From Prochloraceae cyanobacterium PL24a_bin.78 (lineage in GTDB: Bacteria > Cyanobacteriota > Cyanobacteriia > Cyanobacteriales > JANQIW01), in contig JANQIW010000031.1 in the NCBI GenBank assembly GCA_028281945.1, positions 1-64,000 of the forward strand: a stretch of DNA of 64,000 nt. Direction: 5' to 3'. Shown one piece after another: positions 10,382 through 19,206 of this stretch. Both the position numbers and the translations under genes were made by a program. The notes beneath the pieces are model-generated. The model was not told the origin of the DNA. It saw only the letters and a program-made list of their open reading frames with translations, and made no database searches. How positions within the stretch are numbered: position 1 is the stretch's first letter; the number at the start of each line of letters is the position of its first letter.

Positions 10382-10825
10382 CTAAAGTTCACCACTTAGT
10401 TGTATGCCTAAAGTTCTCTTTCTTGGACCATCTAAGTCAAAAAATAATACTGATTGCCATGTCCCTAATGCTAGTTTTCCATCTACTATTGGAATTATTT
10501 CACTAGTATTTAACAACATCATAGCCATTAAGTGGGAATGAGCGTTAATCGGTTCATCTGGTGGGACATCTCTTAAATGCAAATCATTATGCAAGTATCT
10601 CTCATTTTCGGGAACTAATTTTCTTAGATATACTTTGATATCTTCTAATAATCTTTCTTCATCTTCGTTGATTGCTAAAGCAGTAGTTGTATGTCTGGAA
10701 AAAATTAAAGCTTGACCATTTTTAATTGCTGTTTCTTCGATTATAAGTTGTATTTTTGAGGTGATATTATGAATATTAATTCCATCAAGAGTTTCTATTT
10801 GGATTATCTTATTAATAATTGGCAT
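10382..10825 (-). CDS. YjbQ family protein (UPF0047)
   Basis: 147 aa, full length for the UPF0047/YjbQ family. Motifs seen are the HTTTALAINEDEERLLEDI block and the conserved HNDLHLRDVPPDEPINAHSHLMAMM histidine cluster, plus the C-terminal GTWQSVLFFDLDGPRKRTL. Some homologues complement thiamine-phosphate synthase mutants, hence the name 'secondary thiamine-phosphate synthase', but the physiological role is unsettled. It is convergent with hemH. It is divergent from the SGNH hydrolase gene, so the 149 bp between them should hold both promoters. Confidence 0.9.
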   Translation of the reverse strand: MPIINKIIQIETLDGINIHNITSKIQLIIEETAIKNGQALIFSRHTTTALAINEDEERLLEDIKVYLRKLVPENERYLHNDLHLRDVPPDEPINAHSHLMAMMLLNTSEIIPIVDGKLALGTWQSVLFFDLDGPRKRTLGIQLSGEL

Positions 10826-10974
10826 CTCTATTAGTTATAATTTATTTGGACAGTTATCTATTATATCTGATTTGAGAATCTTTTTTTTAGTTGCTTTTTT
10901 AACAAAACTTGATTTCTTTGACTGTCTTTCTTTTGCTTATTTTCTGTTATTTTGATGTTCTATTTTTAGTTAAA

Positions 10975-11736
10975 ATGAAATTATCATCTCGACTTGTAAC
11001 TCTTAATCTATCTCTTCTTATAGTATTGTTTACTTATTTAGTTGGTTATGTTTCTCATAGAGAGAAATTCTTTCCTTACCATCAAATAGAAGCTACTAGA
11101 AATTTTATTTTTCCTCCAAAAGTGAATAATTCTCGAAAAAATAATAACAATAATCAAGATAAACCACGATTTTCTTATTATTATTACCATAAAAGAAGTA
11201 TTTTTGAAGACTTTGGTGACCAAGCTGACGTGGTTTTTTTAGGAGATTCTATAACCGATTATGGTGAATGGCAAGAAATTTTTCCTGATGTAAGTGTTGT
11301 TAATCGAGGAATTAATGGAGATACAACTCTAGGTATTCTTCATAGAATTGATAGTGTACTTCAAGTTAAACCTAAAAAGGTTTTTATACTTATTGGAGTT
11401 AATGATTTATTGAGAGATAAAGGCTCAAACGAAGAAATTTTGGCAAGATATAAACAAATTATAGATCAACTATCTGGCGAAACTACCGTTTATATTCAAT
11501 CAATTTTGTTTACTAGAGGAAAATGGAGTAAGGTTAATCCCCGCATAATTCAGCTAAATCAAGCCTTGGAAGAGTATTCTCGCCAAAATAATCTAACATA
11601 TATTGATCTTAACTCGAAACTTGCTCCTGATGGAACTTTATTAAGGGGAGATTCTTGGGATGGTCTTCATTTAAAGGGACAAGGTTTTGTGAAATGGAAG
11701 GAAATTATTTCCCCTTATATCTATGATGAGGAATAG
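10975..11736 (+). CDS. SGNH/GDSL-type lipase or esterase, membrane-anchored
   Basis: SGNH-hydrolase fold. Block I is FLGDSITDYGEW with the nucleophile serine, block II glycine is in NRGINGDTT, block III is GVNDLL, and block V is WDGLHLKG with the catalytic Asp/His. The N-terminus has a single hydrophobic segment (SRLVTLNLSLLIVLFTYLVGY), which would act as a signal anchor that places the enzyme outside the cytoplasmic membrane. I chose the ATG at 10975 (253 aa). A TTG at 10909 would add 22 hydrophobic residues and a second membrane helix, and is less likely. The substrate is unknown. Confidence 0.82.
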   Translation: MKLSSRLVTLNLSLLIVLFTYLVGYVSHREKFFPYHQIEATRNFIFPPKVNNSRKNNNNNQDKPRFSYYYYHKRSIFEDFGDQADVVFLGDSITDYGEWQEIFPDVSVVNRGINGDTTLGILHRIDSVLQVKPKKVFILIGVNDLLRDKGSNEEILARYKQIIDQLSGETTVYIQSILFTRGKWSKVNPRIIQLNQALEEYSRQNNLTYIDLNSKLAPDGTLLRGDSWDGLHLKGQGFVKWKEIISPYIYDEE

Positions 11737-12306
11737 CTTTTTCTAAAAATAGTTACAATGATAGTTTTAATCGTGATTGATTAGCTAAAAAAGCACCATA
11801 TTCACATATTTAATAGAGAATATTAGCAAGAATTGGGAATATTAGAAATATTGGGAAATTTAGGAATATTGAGAATATTGAGGAGAATAACTAATGAATC
11901 AATTATTCAATTTATATCAAGAGAGTCTTTAAGCATGATAGAGTTGAAAAATCTTAAATCTAAGATAATTAACCAAAATTTATTCTCCCATTCCCCCATT
12001 CTCCCATTCTCCCATTCCCTCATTCCCTCATTCCCCCATTCCCCCATTCTCCCATTCCCTCATTCCCTCATTCCCCCATTCTCCCATTCCCTCATTCCCT
12101 CATTCCCTCATTCCCCCATTCCCCTACTCAATATCTATCATAGTTAAAGAAAAACCATATTATACCCTTATCCCTAAACTCTATTATTATTCTTGAAAAT
12201 TAATCTAAAATATAGAAAATTCTTCAAATATTAATACATCTATTTTTGATAAGGGATACCTATTTTCCCAATAGACAGAGAATTAAAAATATTTTAAAAC
12301 AACATT
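11737..12306. other. gene-free stretch filled by repeats
   Basis: 570 bp between the SGNH hydrolase and the PSD-like gene. It contains a purine-rich tandem stretch with GGAATATTG-like units (about 11831-11885), repeat copy B (11935-12163) and AT-rich sequence. An open frame through the array would encode a low-complexity HSxIPxFP peptide and is not a gene. Confidence 0.7.
11935..12163 (+). repeat. interspersed repeat, copy B, long octamer array
   Basis: Same family as copies A and C, in forward orientation. The left arm begins ATGATAGAGTT and runs into GATAATTAACCAAAATTTAT. The array (about 11983-12125) has roughly 17-18 units of 8 nt that mix three variants: TCTCCCAT, TCCCTCAT and TCCCCCAT. 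The variants occur in blocks, for example TCCCTCAT doublets recur, which suggests expansion by duplication of multi-unit segments. The right arm is degenerate here (ATATCTATCATAGTTAAAGA, then AAACCATAT). Confidence 0.8.
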
Positions 12307-13476
12307 TTAGAAGAAATATTGTGGTTTAATTGCAACCTTGTTAGATGTTTGTGATGGTTTTTTTTCATTGAGAGTACCAATAATTTGACCTTGAGGAATA
12401 GTTACCGCAGGGAAACAACCTTTTTCAAAGACAAGAATATTCATTGAACCACCATATAGAAAATAACCAATTTCCTCTCCTTTATAAATTTCAACTGGTT
12501 TATCACTTGTTACTTTCTTGAATTTATCAGCAAATACTACAGAAGCTATAGTATTAAGTCCTACTGGAATCATACCAACATAACCATATTTTTCAGTTTC
12601 AATGATTAAATACCCTCTTCGGAAATGTTCAAAGATACTATAGTCATATCCATAACCCACATTTCCACCATTAATTAATTTAGGAAAATCATCAATGCCA
12701 AAATAGATTCCCGCAACATCCTCACTTGCTTCTACCACCTTACCAGATACAGGCGCATGATATCGATGATAGACATTTGGCATCAAAATACAAGAAACCG
12801 CGGTACCACCTTCAAAATTTTTGGCAAATTCTGACTTATTTAATAATTCAACCACATTTAATTTTTGTGTCTTGACAAGAATTTCACTATCAAGGGATAA
12901 ATCATCATCGATCATATTTATAATGGCATCTGCTGGGGAAACTACCACAGAATCATCATTTACCCTACTAATTGGCCTTTGCCCTGGTTTTAATTCTCGC
13001 GCAAAAAACTCGTTAAAGGATTTATATCCTCCTTCTGGAACAATATAAGCATCCATTTGAGAACCAAGTTCTTGAATCCATTTATTAACTAATGGTAATG
13101 ATTCAGCAGAATCCATCTTTTTACCATTTAAATCTACATAATAACGGGTTATTGAAAGTCCAGGTTCCTGAGTTACGAATTCTAATCCTTGTTTGTTTTC
13201 ATAATAAAGCCAACTAAAGCGTTGAATATATTCTAAACCAGTAGTTAAATCAGGATTCCATTTATACCAATCTTCAAAAAATTGGCACAATTGATCTACA
13301 GTTGCATTTTTCCAATCATGAATTACACTTGGATCTGTTCCTTCTGGAATTGGTTTAACATTAGTAACTACTGCATTGTATTTATCAGCAAATCCTTCAT
13401 AATTATCTTTATGCCATTTTTTTATTAAATCTACAAATTCTTCGATTGTATTTATGTATATTTGTTTTTGAGTCAT
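12307..13476 (-). CDS. phosphatidylserine decarboxylase-like enzyme with N-terminal PSDC domain
   Basis: 389 aa. The N-terminal part (about 1-130) resembles the PSDC domain found before the catalytic domain in some fungal, plant and bacterial PSD-like enzymes. The catalytic part includes FNEFFARELKPGQRPI, VVSPADA, the MPNVYHRYHAPVSGKV block with the conserved HxxH-like histidines, and GLNTIASVVF. The self-cleavage site that makes the pyruvoyl cofactor reads YGGSMN, with Ser about residue 344, where membrane PSDs normally have LGST. Relatives of this architecture include soluble aromatic-amino-acid decarboxylases, so the substrate may be an amino acid rather than phosphatidylserine. It stands alone, flanked by two repeat copies. 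Confidence 0.78.
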   Translation of the reverse strand: MTQKQIYINTIEEFVDLIKKWHKDNYEGFADKYNAVVTNVKPIPEGTDPSVIHDWKNATVDQLCQFFEDWYKWNPDLTTGLEYIQRFSWLYYENKQGLEFVTQEPGLSITRYYVDLNGKKMDSAESLPLVNKWIQELGSQMDAYIVPEGGYKSFNEFFARELKPGQRPISRVNDDSVVVSPADAIINMIDDDLSLDSEILVKTQKLNVVELLNKSEFAKNFEGGTAVSCILMPNVYHRYHAPVSGKVVEASEDVAGIYFGIDDFPKLINGGNVGYGYDYSIFEHFRRGYLIIETEKYGYVGMIPVGLNTIASVVFADKFKKVTSDKPVEIYKGEEIGYFLYGGSMNILVFEKGCFPAVTIPQGQIIGTLNEKKPSQTSNKVAIKPQYFF

Positions 13477-13989
13477 AGTTTTCTCCAGTATTCAATATTA
13501 AAAAAAAAAATATAGCTTTTTATAGACTTATATTCAAATATTTATCAAAAAATTATCACGAAGATTAACTTAAGCTATTACTAACTAATACAGTCTTGTT
13601 CTCGCAAATTTCTAAAAAAAAATTATTTTTAATAATTCTACAAAATCATTGTCTTTTATCTTACTTTCTCATATCAAATTGTCTTTAAATAATCATAGAT
13701 TTAAAAAATCCCAAATCTAGGATAATTAACCAAAATTTATTCTCCCAATCTCCCAATCTCCCAATCTCCCAATCTCCCAATCTCCCAATCTCCTAATCTC
13801 CCAATCTCCAAGAATGTGTCTATCACAATTACGCGAAAAACTATATTACTTGATTCCCAAGCTTTCTCTTGATAGTAAATCTACCCAAAAATATAACTTG
13901 ACAAATTCCTCAAAAAATTATCCTATAAAAATTAAATAATCTGCTAAAGTAAGAAATCGCCCCCTAAGAAATGCTCAATAACAATAACT
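13477..13989. other. gene-free stretch between psd-like gene and chlM
   Basis: 513 bp, divergent promoters expected at both ends. It holds repeat copy C (13671-13847) and AT-rich flanks. No ORF or RNA gene is seen. The chlM leader proper is about 140 bp (13848-13989). Confidence 0.5.
13671..13847 (+). repeat. interspersed repeat, copy C (octamer array)
   Basis: Forward orientation. The left arm contains AAATCCCAAATCTAGGAT then TAATTAACCAAAATTTATTC. The array (13741-13809) has about nine near-perfect CTCCCAAT octamers with one CTCCTAAT variant. The right arm CTATCACAATTACGCGAAAA (13819-13838) matches copy A's arm almost exactly. Arms are conserved while array unit and number differ between copies. 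Confidence 0.8.
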
Positions 13990-14691
13990 ATGACTAATAC
14001 AGTCGACAAGAAACTAGACGACAAAACTATAGTAAAAGATTACTTTAATAGCACCGGATTCGATCGTTGGCGTAGAATATACGGAGATGGAGACGTAAAT
14101 AAAGTCCAAAAAGACATCCGCACCGGCCATCAACAAACCATAGATACAGTAGTAAAATGGCTCAAAGAAGATAATAACCTAGGAGAAATATCAATTTGTG
14201 ATGCAGGCTGTGGAGTAGGAAGCCTAAGTATACCCTTAGCTCAATCTGGTGCTACAATCTACGGTAGTGATATCTCAGAAAAAATGGTATCAGAAGCCCA
14301 AATAAGAGCAAAAGAAACACTAGAAGATGACAGCAAAATCACCTTTGGCGTAAAAGATTTAGAAGAATTAACAGGTAAATACCATACAGTTATCTGCCTA
14401 GATGTCTTAATCCATTATCCCCAAGACGAAGCCGCAAAAATGATTAGCCATCTGGCATCCCTAACAGAATCGAGATTAATTATTAGTTTTGCACCAAAAA
14501 CCCTATGTTTAACTATACTAAAGAAAATAGGTGAATTATTCCCAGGGCCCAGTAAAACTACCCGTGCTTATCAACACAAAGAAGCTGACATAATTGCAAT
14601 TTTAGAAAACAATGGCTTTTCCATTCAGCGTAACGATATGACAAGCACTCGCTTTTACTACTCTCGAATCTTAGAAGCAATTAAAAATTAA
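13990..14691 (+). CDS. chlM: magnesium-protoporphyrin IX methyltransferase
   Basis: Transfers a methyl group from SAM to Mg-protoporphyrin IX in chlorophyll synthesis. At 233 aa it has the usual length. It shows the family opening KDYFNSTGFDRWRRIYGDGDVNKVQ, SAM motif I DAGCGVGSLSIPLA (about residues 74-87), SDISEKMV, the CLDVLIHYP block and the C-terminal TSTRFYYSRILE. panB begins 11 bp after its stop, so the two are probably one operon. Confidence 0.96.
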   Translation: MTNTVDKKLDDKTIVKDYFNSTGFDRWRRIYGDGDVNKVQKDIRTGHQQTIDTVVKWLKEDNNLGEISICDAGCGVGSLSIPLAQSGATIYGSDISEKMVSEAQIRAKETLEDDSKITFGVKDLEELTGKYHTVICLDVLIHYPQDEAAKMISHLASLTESRLIISFAPKTLCLTILKKIGELFPGPSKTTRAYQHKEADIIAILENNGFSIQRNDMTSTRFYYSRILEAIKN

Positions 14692-14702
14692 ATTAATAAA
14701 CA

Positions 14703-15467
14703 ATGGCAGTCACTACCACACAACTAATTCAATGGAAACAAGAAAAACGCCCAATAGTTGCTCTTACCGCTTGGGATTATTGCTTTGCCCAACTGCTAGA
14801 TGAAGCAGGAGTAGACTTAATTCTAGTGGGTGACTCTCTAGGAATGGTAGCACTTGGATATGAAACCACTTTACCAGTTACTCTAGAACAAATGCTACAT
14901 CATACCGCAGCAGTGTGTCGAGGTGTAAAAAGAGCTTTGGTGGTATGCGATTTGCCATTTTTAAGCTATCAGCAGAATATTAGTCATGCCATTAACTCCG
15001 CTGGTAGAGTCTTAAAAGAAACAGGTGCCCAAGCCGTTAAAGTCGAAGGGGGAAATCCTATTGTCGCCCAAATCGTAAGCCAACTTACTACTTTTGGCAT
15101 TCCAGTAATGGGTCATGTGGGTTTGACTCCCCAATCAGTTCATAAAATTGGTTATAAACAACAGGGGAATAATCCTCAAGATGCAGAAAAAATCTTTAAT
15201 GAAGCTATTGCCCTTGTTCAAGCAGGGGTTTTTGCCATAATTTTAGAACATATTCCCTCAGAATTAGCAAAAAAAATTACTGAAAGAATTCCTATTCCAA
15301 CTATTGGCATTGGTGCTGGTAATTTTTGTGATGGACAGGTTTTAGTTACTGCTGATTTATTAGGTCTTACGGAAAAACAACCTCCTTTTGCTAACCCTTA
15401 TGTGAATCTAAGGCAGATCATTACTCAAACTGTTCAAACTTATGCTTCTCAAATCAGAGAGCTTTAA
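14703..15467 (+). CDS. panB: 3-methyl-2-oxobutanoate hydroxymethyltransferase
   Basis: Ketopantoate hydroxymethyltransferase, the first step of the pantothenate branch toward coenzyme A, using 5,10-methylene-tetrahydrofolate. The 254-aa protein shows [41 protein letters not shown] (Mg/substrate site), [17 protein letters not shown] and the [14 protein letters not shown] signature. It follows chlM by 11 bp on the same strand. Confidence 0.96.
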   Translation: MAVTTTQLIQWKQEKRPIVALTAWDYCFAQLLDEAGVDLILVGDSLGMVALGYETTLPVTLEQMLHHTAAVCRGVKRALVVCDLPFLSYQQNISHAINSAGRVLKETGAQAVKVEGGNPIVAQIVSQLTTFGIPVMGHVGLTPQSVHKIGYKQQGNNPQDAEKIFNEAIALVQAGVFAIILEHIPSELAKKITERIPIPTIGIGAGNFCDGQVLVTADLLGLTEKQPPFANPYVNLRQIITQTVQTYASQIREL

Positions 15468-15773
15468 AACTATCATATTTATAATTTTAATAAAAATCTT
15501 TGTCATCAAAACGAACTACTTTATACAAAAAAATATTAATTTTATAAGTTTTCATGCAATTTGAACTTAAAAGTCATAGTAATTAAATAATGTGATAAAA
15601 AATTAAAAGTACAAAATCTAAAAGATGGAATCAATCTTAAGTATGACATATATAAAAAATAGTCTAAAAACTAATAAAAAATGTTTATAATAGCCTTTTT
15701 CCATCTTAACCCAATAATGTTTTCCTCAAAAAAAAATCTTGGCTTCAGGAAATTACATATTCTCAACTTCATA
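15468..15773. other. gene-free convergent region
   Basis: 306 AT-rich bp between the convergent ends of panB and the M20 amidohydrolase. I see no ORF, RNA gene or clear terminator hairpin. Confidence 0.4.
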
Positions 15774-16991
15774 TTAATTAGAAGAACAGAACTTTTCTAC
15801 ACATCGAACAAAAATTTCAACCCCTAAAGGCAAAACAGACTCATCAAAATCAAAACAAGGGTGATGATGAGGATAACTCAAACCAAGATTGGCATTAGCA
15901 CTACCTAAAAAGAAATAACATCCCGGTACCTCAGCTAAGAAAAAAGACATATCCTCCCCAGCCATAGTTTGGCATTCAGGAACTACACCTAAAGGAGTTT
16001 CCACCACATTCTCAGCTACCGATCGAACCAAATCAGCAATTTCAGCATTATTAATTACAGGAGGATAAAGTCGGGTATAATCCAACTCATATTTAGCACC
16101 ATGACTCTGACAAATACCGCCAATAATAGTATCAATACGATTGCCAATGACATTCTCTAAAGCAGGATTGAAATAACGTACCGTACCACTCATTTCTGCC
16201 GAATCAGCAATAACATTTTTCGCACTACCTGCATGAAGTTCACCTATAGTAACCACAGCAGAATCCAGGGGATTAATATTTCTCGCGACAATAGTTTGCA
16301 AAGCATTGACAATTTGTGCGCTAACCACCACAGAATCAATGGTTTGATGGGGCATGGCTCCATGGCCACCTTTACCAAAAATCTTGCAACGAAATAATTC
16401 AGTAGCCGCCATTAAAGCTCCACTACGTACACCAACTGTACCTACAGGGATATTATTCCATAAATGCAGTCCAATTATGGCATCCACATCTGGATTTTTC
16501 AACACCCCTTCTTTAATCATGGGTTTGGCACCACCAGGCCCTTCCTCTGCTGGTTGAAAGATCATTTTCACCGTGCCCACAAAATCATCTCGATGTTGGG
16601 ATAGGTAATAAGCCGTACCTAAAGCAATAGCAGTATGGCCATCATGTCCACAAGCGTGCATAATTCCATCATGTTGCGATCGATAAGGAACATCATTTTC
16701 CTCTTGAATCGGTAAAGCATCTATATCAGCCCGAATAGCTAAAACTTTACCAGGGCTTCTGCCATGGATAAGGGCAACAATTCCCGTGTTAGCAACACCT
16801 GTTTCATGTTCAATGCCCCATTCTTTCAACTTTTGCGAAATAGTTCCGGCAGTTAAAACTTCTTTAAATCCTAATTCTGGACGTTGATGGAATCCTCTGC
16901 GCCATTCAACTAATTGAGATTGGATTTGACGAATTTCTGACCGGATTTTGGAATTATTAACTTTAAGAGATTGTGGAATAGAAATAACCAT
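15774..16991 (-). CDS. M20 family amidohydrolase (IAA-amino acid hydrolase/HipO-like)
   Basis: 405-aa dinuclear metallo-amidohydrolase of the M20D group. Seen: RRGFHQRPELGFKE near the N-terminus, the IRADIDALPIQEEN strand, MHACGHDGHTAIALG with metal ligands (His/Asp), FQPAEEGPGGAKPMI with the catalytic Glu-Glu pair, the GKGGHGAMPH dimerisation-domain histidine motif, and the C-terminal GSANANLGLSYPHHHPCFDFDE. Family members hydrolyse N-acyl amino acids or amino-acid conjugates; the substrate here is not known. Monocistronic, divergent from the DUF362 gene. Confidence 0.92.
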   Translation of the reverse strand: MVISIPQSLKVNNSKIRSEIRQIQSQLVEWRRGFHQRPELGFKEVLTAGTISQKLKEWGIEHETGVANTGIVALIHGRSPGKVLAIRADIDALPIQEENDVPYRSQHDGIMHACGHDGHTAIALGTAYYLSQHRDDFVGTVKMIFQPAEEGPGGAKPMIKEGVLKNPDVDAIIGLHLWNNIPVGTVGVRSGALMAATELFRCKIFGKGGHGAMPHQTIDSVVVSAQIVNALQTIVARNINPLDSAVVTIGELHAGSAKNVIADSAEMSGTVRYFNPALENVIGNRIDTIIGGICQSHGAKYELDYTRLYPPVINNAEIADLVRSVAENVVETPLGVVPECQTMAGEDMSFFLAEVPGCYFFLGSANANLGLSYPHHHPCFDFDESVLPLGVEIFVRCVEKFCSSN

Positions 16992-17070
16992 ACAATTTTG
17001 GCTTAATTATTTTTTACTATTTTAATCGATTCTGAACTAAACTTAAAGAACAAAGATTAATCCATTTATT

Positions 17071-18033
17071 ATGACCTCAGTTAGTTTAATACAAGCCGAT
17101 TCATACTCTATAAAAGAACTTAAACAATCCCTAATAACCTTATTAGAACCCTTAGGTGGCATTAAAGCCTTTGTTAAAAAAGACGATCGAGTCTTACTTA
17201 AACCCAATTTTTTAACTGCTTCTCGCCCCACCAAAGAATGTATTACCCGTCGAGAAATAGTCTATTGTGTCGCGCAATTAGTTTTAGAGGCAGGAGGAAA
17301 ACCTTTCTTAGGTGATAGCCCTGCATTTGGTACCGCCCGCGGTGTGGCAGCAGCTAACGGTTATTTACCACTAATGGAAGAATTAAATTTGCCTATTGTG
17401 GAGTTTACAGGGCAACGTTATCAAACTAACAGTAATAACTTTAAAAATTTACGTCTTTCTCAAGAAGCTTTAGAAGCAGATGTGGTGATTAATCTACCCA
17501 AAGTTAAATCCCATATGCAGTTAACCTTGACTTTAGGGGTTAAAAATCTCTTTGGTTGTGTGCCTGGGAAAATGAAAGCATGGTGGCATATGGAGGCTGG
17601 ATCCAACCCTGAATATTTCGCTTCCATGTTAGTAGAAACTGCTTTAGCCATTAATCCTCAGTTAACTATTATAGATGGAATTATTGGCCACGAAGGCAAT
17701 GGACCCAGTAGTGGAGAACCCCGTAAATTAGGGCTTCTAGGGGCTAGTAGTAATGTTTTTGCACTAGATCAAACCCTTGTATCAATTCTTAATGTTGATC
17801 CTCAAACTATACCTACTATAGTTGCTCAATCTAAATTAGGATTAAATCTACCATTATCAGATATTGAATTTCCTCTATTGCACCCAGAAGAATTGCAAAT
17901 CCAAAATTGGCTATTGCCAGAAACTATGATGCCTATTGATTTTGCCCTACCTCGGGTGCTTCGCTCTACTTTTAAACATCTCTATATTCGTTGGATTAAA
18001 GAGCCTATTCAAGCTTATGGCTTAAATCGTTAA
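17071..18033 (+). CDS. DUF362 domain-containing protein
   Basis: 320 aa. Characteristic DUF362 features: LLKPNFLTASRPTKECITRREIVY, GGKPFLGDSPAFGTARGVA, VINLPKVKSHMQLTLTLGVKNLFGCVPG, and IIDGIIGHEGNGPSSGEPRKLGLL. It lacks the C-terminal 2[4Fe-4S] ferredoxin extension seen in longer members, so it is the short cyanobacterial form. The biochemical function of DUF362 is unresolved. Its start is 79 bp from the divergent M20 gene. Confidence 0.88.
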   Translation: MTSVSLIQADSYSIKELKQSLITLLEPLGGIKAFVKKDDRVLLKPNFLTASRPTKECITRREIVYCVAQLVLEAGGKPFLGDSPAFGTARGVAAANGYLPLMEELNLPIVEFTGQRYQTNSNNFKNLRLSQEALEADVVINLPKVKSHMQLTLTLGVKNLFGCVPGKMKAWWHMEAGSNPEYFASMLVETALAINPQLTIIDGIIGHEGNGPSSGEPRKLGLLGASSNVFALDQTLVSILNVDPQTIPTIVAQSKLGLNLPLSDIEFPLLHPEELQIQNWLLPETMMPIDFALPRVLRSTFKHLYIRWIKEPIQAYGLNR

Positions 18034-18229
18034 AAAATTTAACATAATTCTAAAAAACTATGTCGATACTATACTTTGGCTCAAGCAATTAATCTTTTTT
18101 TTGCAACAATCATTACTGTCAAAACTGTCAATTAGATAAAAAATATAGTACTATAAAGGTAGGTTTAAAATTTAGACCTGCTTATTAAATCTATATGAAT
18201 TTACCGAGTTTAAACATAATCAATTATTT

Positions 18230-18418
18230 ATGGAATCTACCGGGCCGACGCATAAATCCTCTAAAACTAAAAGCCAAAGTTGGGCAGAGTTAATAGGCAC
18301 AATAATTGCAATCTTAACTTTAACATTACCTCTTTTAGCCATCGCTTACTACTCTTCAAACCAAAGTATTGAGCCATCTAATCAAAGTACTTATTCACTA
18401 CCACAAGCAAATGACTAA
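18230..18418 (+). CDS. small single-pass membrane protein
   Basis: 62 aa. A polar, Lys/Ser-rich N-terminus (about 1-20) precedes one transmembrane helix (about 21-43, WAELIGTIIAILTLTLPLLA) and a polar C-terminal tail. The layout, the ATG start and a clean stop make it a plausible real gene of the kind found in thylakoid complexes or as an assembly factor. I do not recognise the family. It lies 196 bp after DUF362 on the same strand. A 12-nt word in its leader (18156-18167) recurs upstream of ndhM. Confidence 0.6.
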   Translation: MESTGPTHKSSKTKSQSWAELIGTIIAILTLTLPLLAIAYYSSNQSIEPSNQSTYSLPQAND

Positions 18419-18473
18419 ACTAATGTAAAACCAACTATACAATTTAAGTAGATTTTTATACTATATTTCCCAG

Positions 18474-18523
18474 TGTCACTACAAGATTTTACCAAATCAA
18501 AACAATATGTTTTGGTGGTGACA
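18474..18523 (+). ncRNA. structured intergenic element upstream of ppa
   Basis: The 3' arm TGTTTTGGTGGTGACA (18508-18523) can pair continuously with CAAAACA (18498-18504, loop ATA) and, across a 15-nt 5' bulge, with TGTCACTAC (18474-18482), with one G-U pair. That gives a 16-bp bulged hairpin in otherwise unstructured AT-rich DNA. It may be the terminator of the small membrane gene, a ppa leader element or a small RNA. Sequence seen; function unknown. Confidence 0.35.
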
Positions 18524-18693
18524 ATGTCATTTATCGCTTATTGGGATCTGATATGATCACTAACATAAGATATTTCACTTTAGCATTATTAAAAAAAATA
18601 TATCTATCTTTAACAAAATTCAGAACAAAAAAATACCTTAAATAGCGTAAAGTAAAAAACAGAAATTAAATACAATTGTTTTGGAGAGATTTC

Positions 18694-19206
18694 GTGGATT
18701 TATCCCTTATTCCTGCACAACCAAAGCTAGGGTTAGTTAATGTTTTAATCGAAATACCCGCAGGTAGTAAAAATAAATATGAATTTGATAAAGATTTAAA
18801 CGCTTTTGCTTTAGATCGAGTTTTGTATTCCTCAGTACAATATCCTTATGATTATGGATTTATACCTAATACTCTAGCAGATGATGGGGATCCATTAGAT
18901 GGAATGGTAATGATGGATAATCCTACTTTTCCAGGATGTGTCATTTCTTGCCGCCCTATCGGGATGTTGGAAATGATCGATGGTGGCGATCGAGATGAAA
19001 AAATTCTCTGTGTACCTGATAAAGATCCTCGTTATAGTTCTGTAAAATCTCTTGGGGATATTCAACCTCATCGTTTAGATGAAATATCTGAGTTTTTCAA
19101 AACTTATAAAAACTTAGAAAAAAAAGTAACTGAAATTTTAGGTTGGAAAGATGTTGATTCTGTACAACCATTGATTCAAGAATGTATCAAAAATGCTCAA
19201 AAATAA
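18694..19206 (+). CDS. ppa: inorganic pyrophosphatase (family I)
   Basis: Hydrolyses PPi to two phosphates, pulling biosynthetic reactions forward in the cytoplasm. The 170-aa protein has [30 protein letters not shown] and the family I signature [11 protein letters not shown], then [13 protein letters not shown] place the start at GTG 18694 ([11 protein letters not shown], the normal cyanobacterial N-terminus), with GGAG 8 nt upstream. A TTG at 18676 would add six unconserved residues. Confidence 0.96.
   Translation: MDLSLIPAQPKLGLVNVLIEIPAGSKNKYEFDKDLNAFALDRVLYSSVQYPYDYGFIPNTLADDGDPLDGMVMMDNPTFPGCVISCRPIGMLEMIDGGDRDEKILCVPDKDPRYSSVKSLGDIQPHRLDEISEFFKTYKNLEKKVTEILGWKDVDSVQPLIQECIKNAQK

Noticed and set aside
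10909..10974. Longer N-terminus of the SGNH hydrolase from TTG
   Set aside because: The 22 extra residues come from a weak start with no clear ribosome-binding site. The ATG at 10975 gives a normal signal-anchor.
11983..12125. CRISPR-like array
   Set aside because: The unit is only 8 nt with no spacers. It is a simple tandem repeat inside an interspersed element, and no cas genes are present.
11833..12147. 104-aa plus-strand open frame
   Set aside because: Its C-terminal half is the translation of the octamer array (HSxIPxFP repeats). It is a low-complexity artefact of the repeat.
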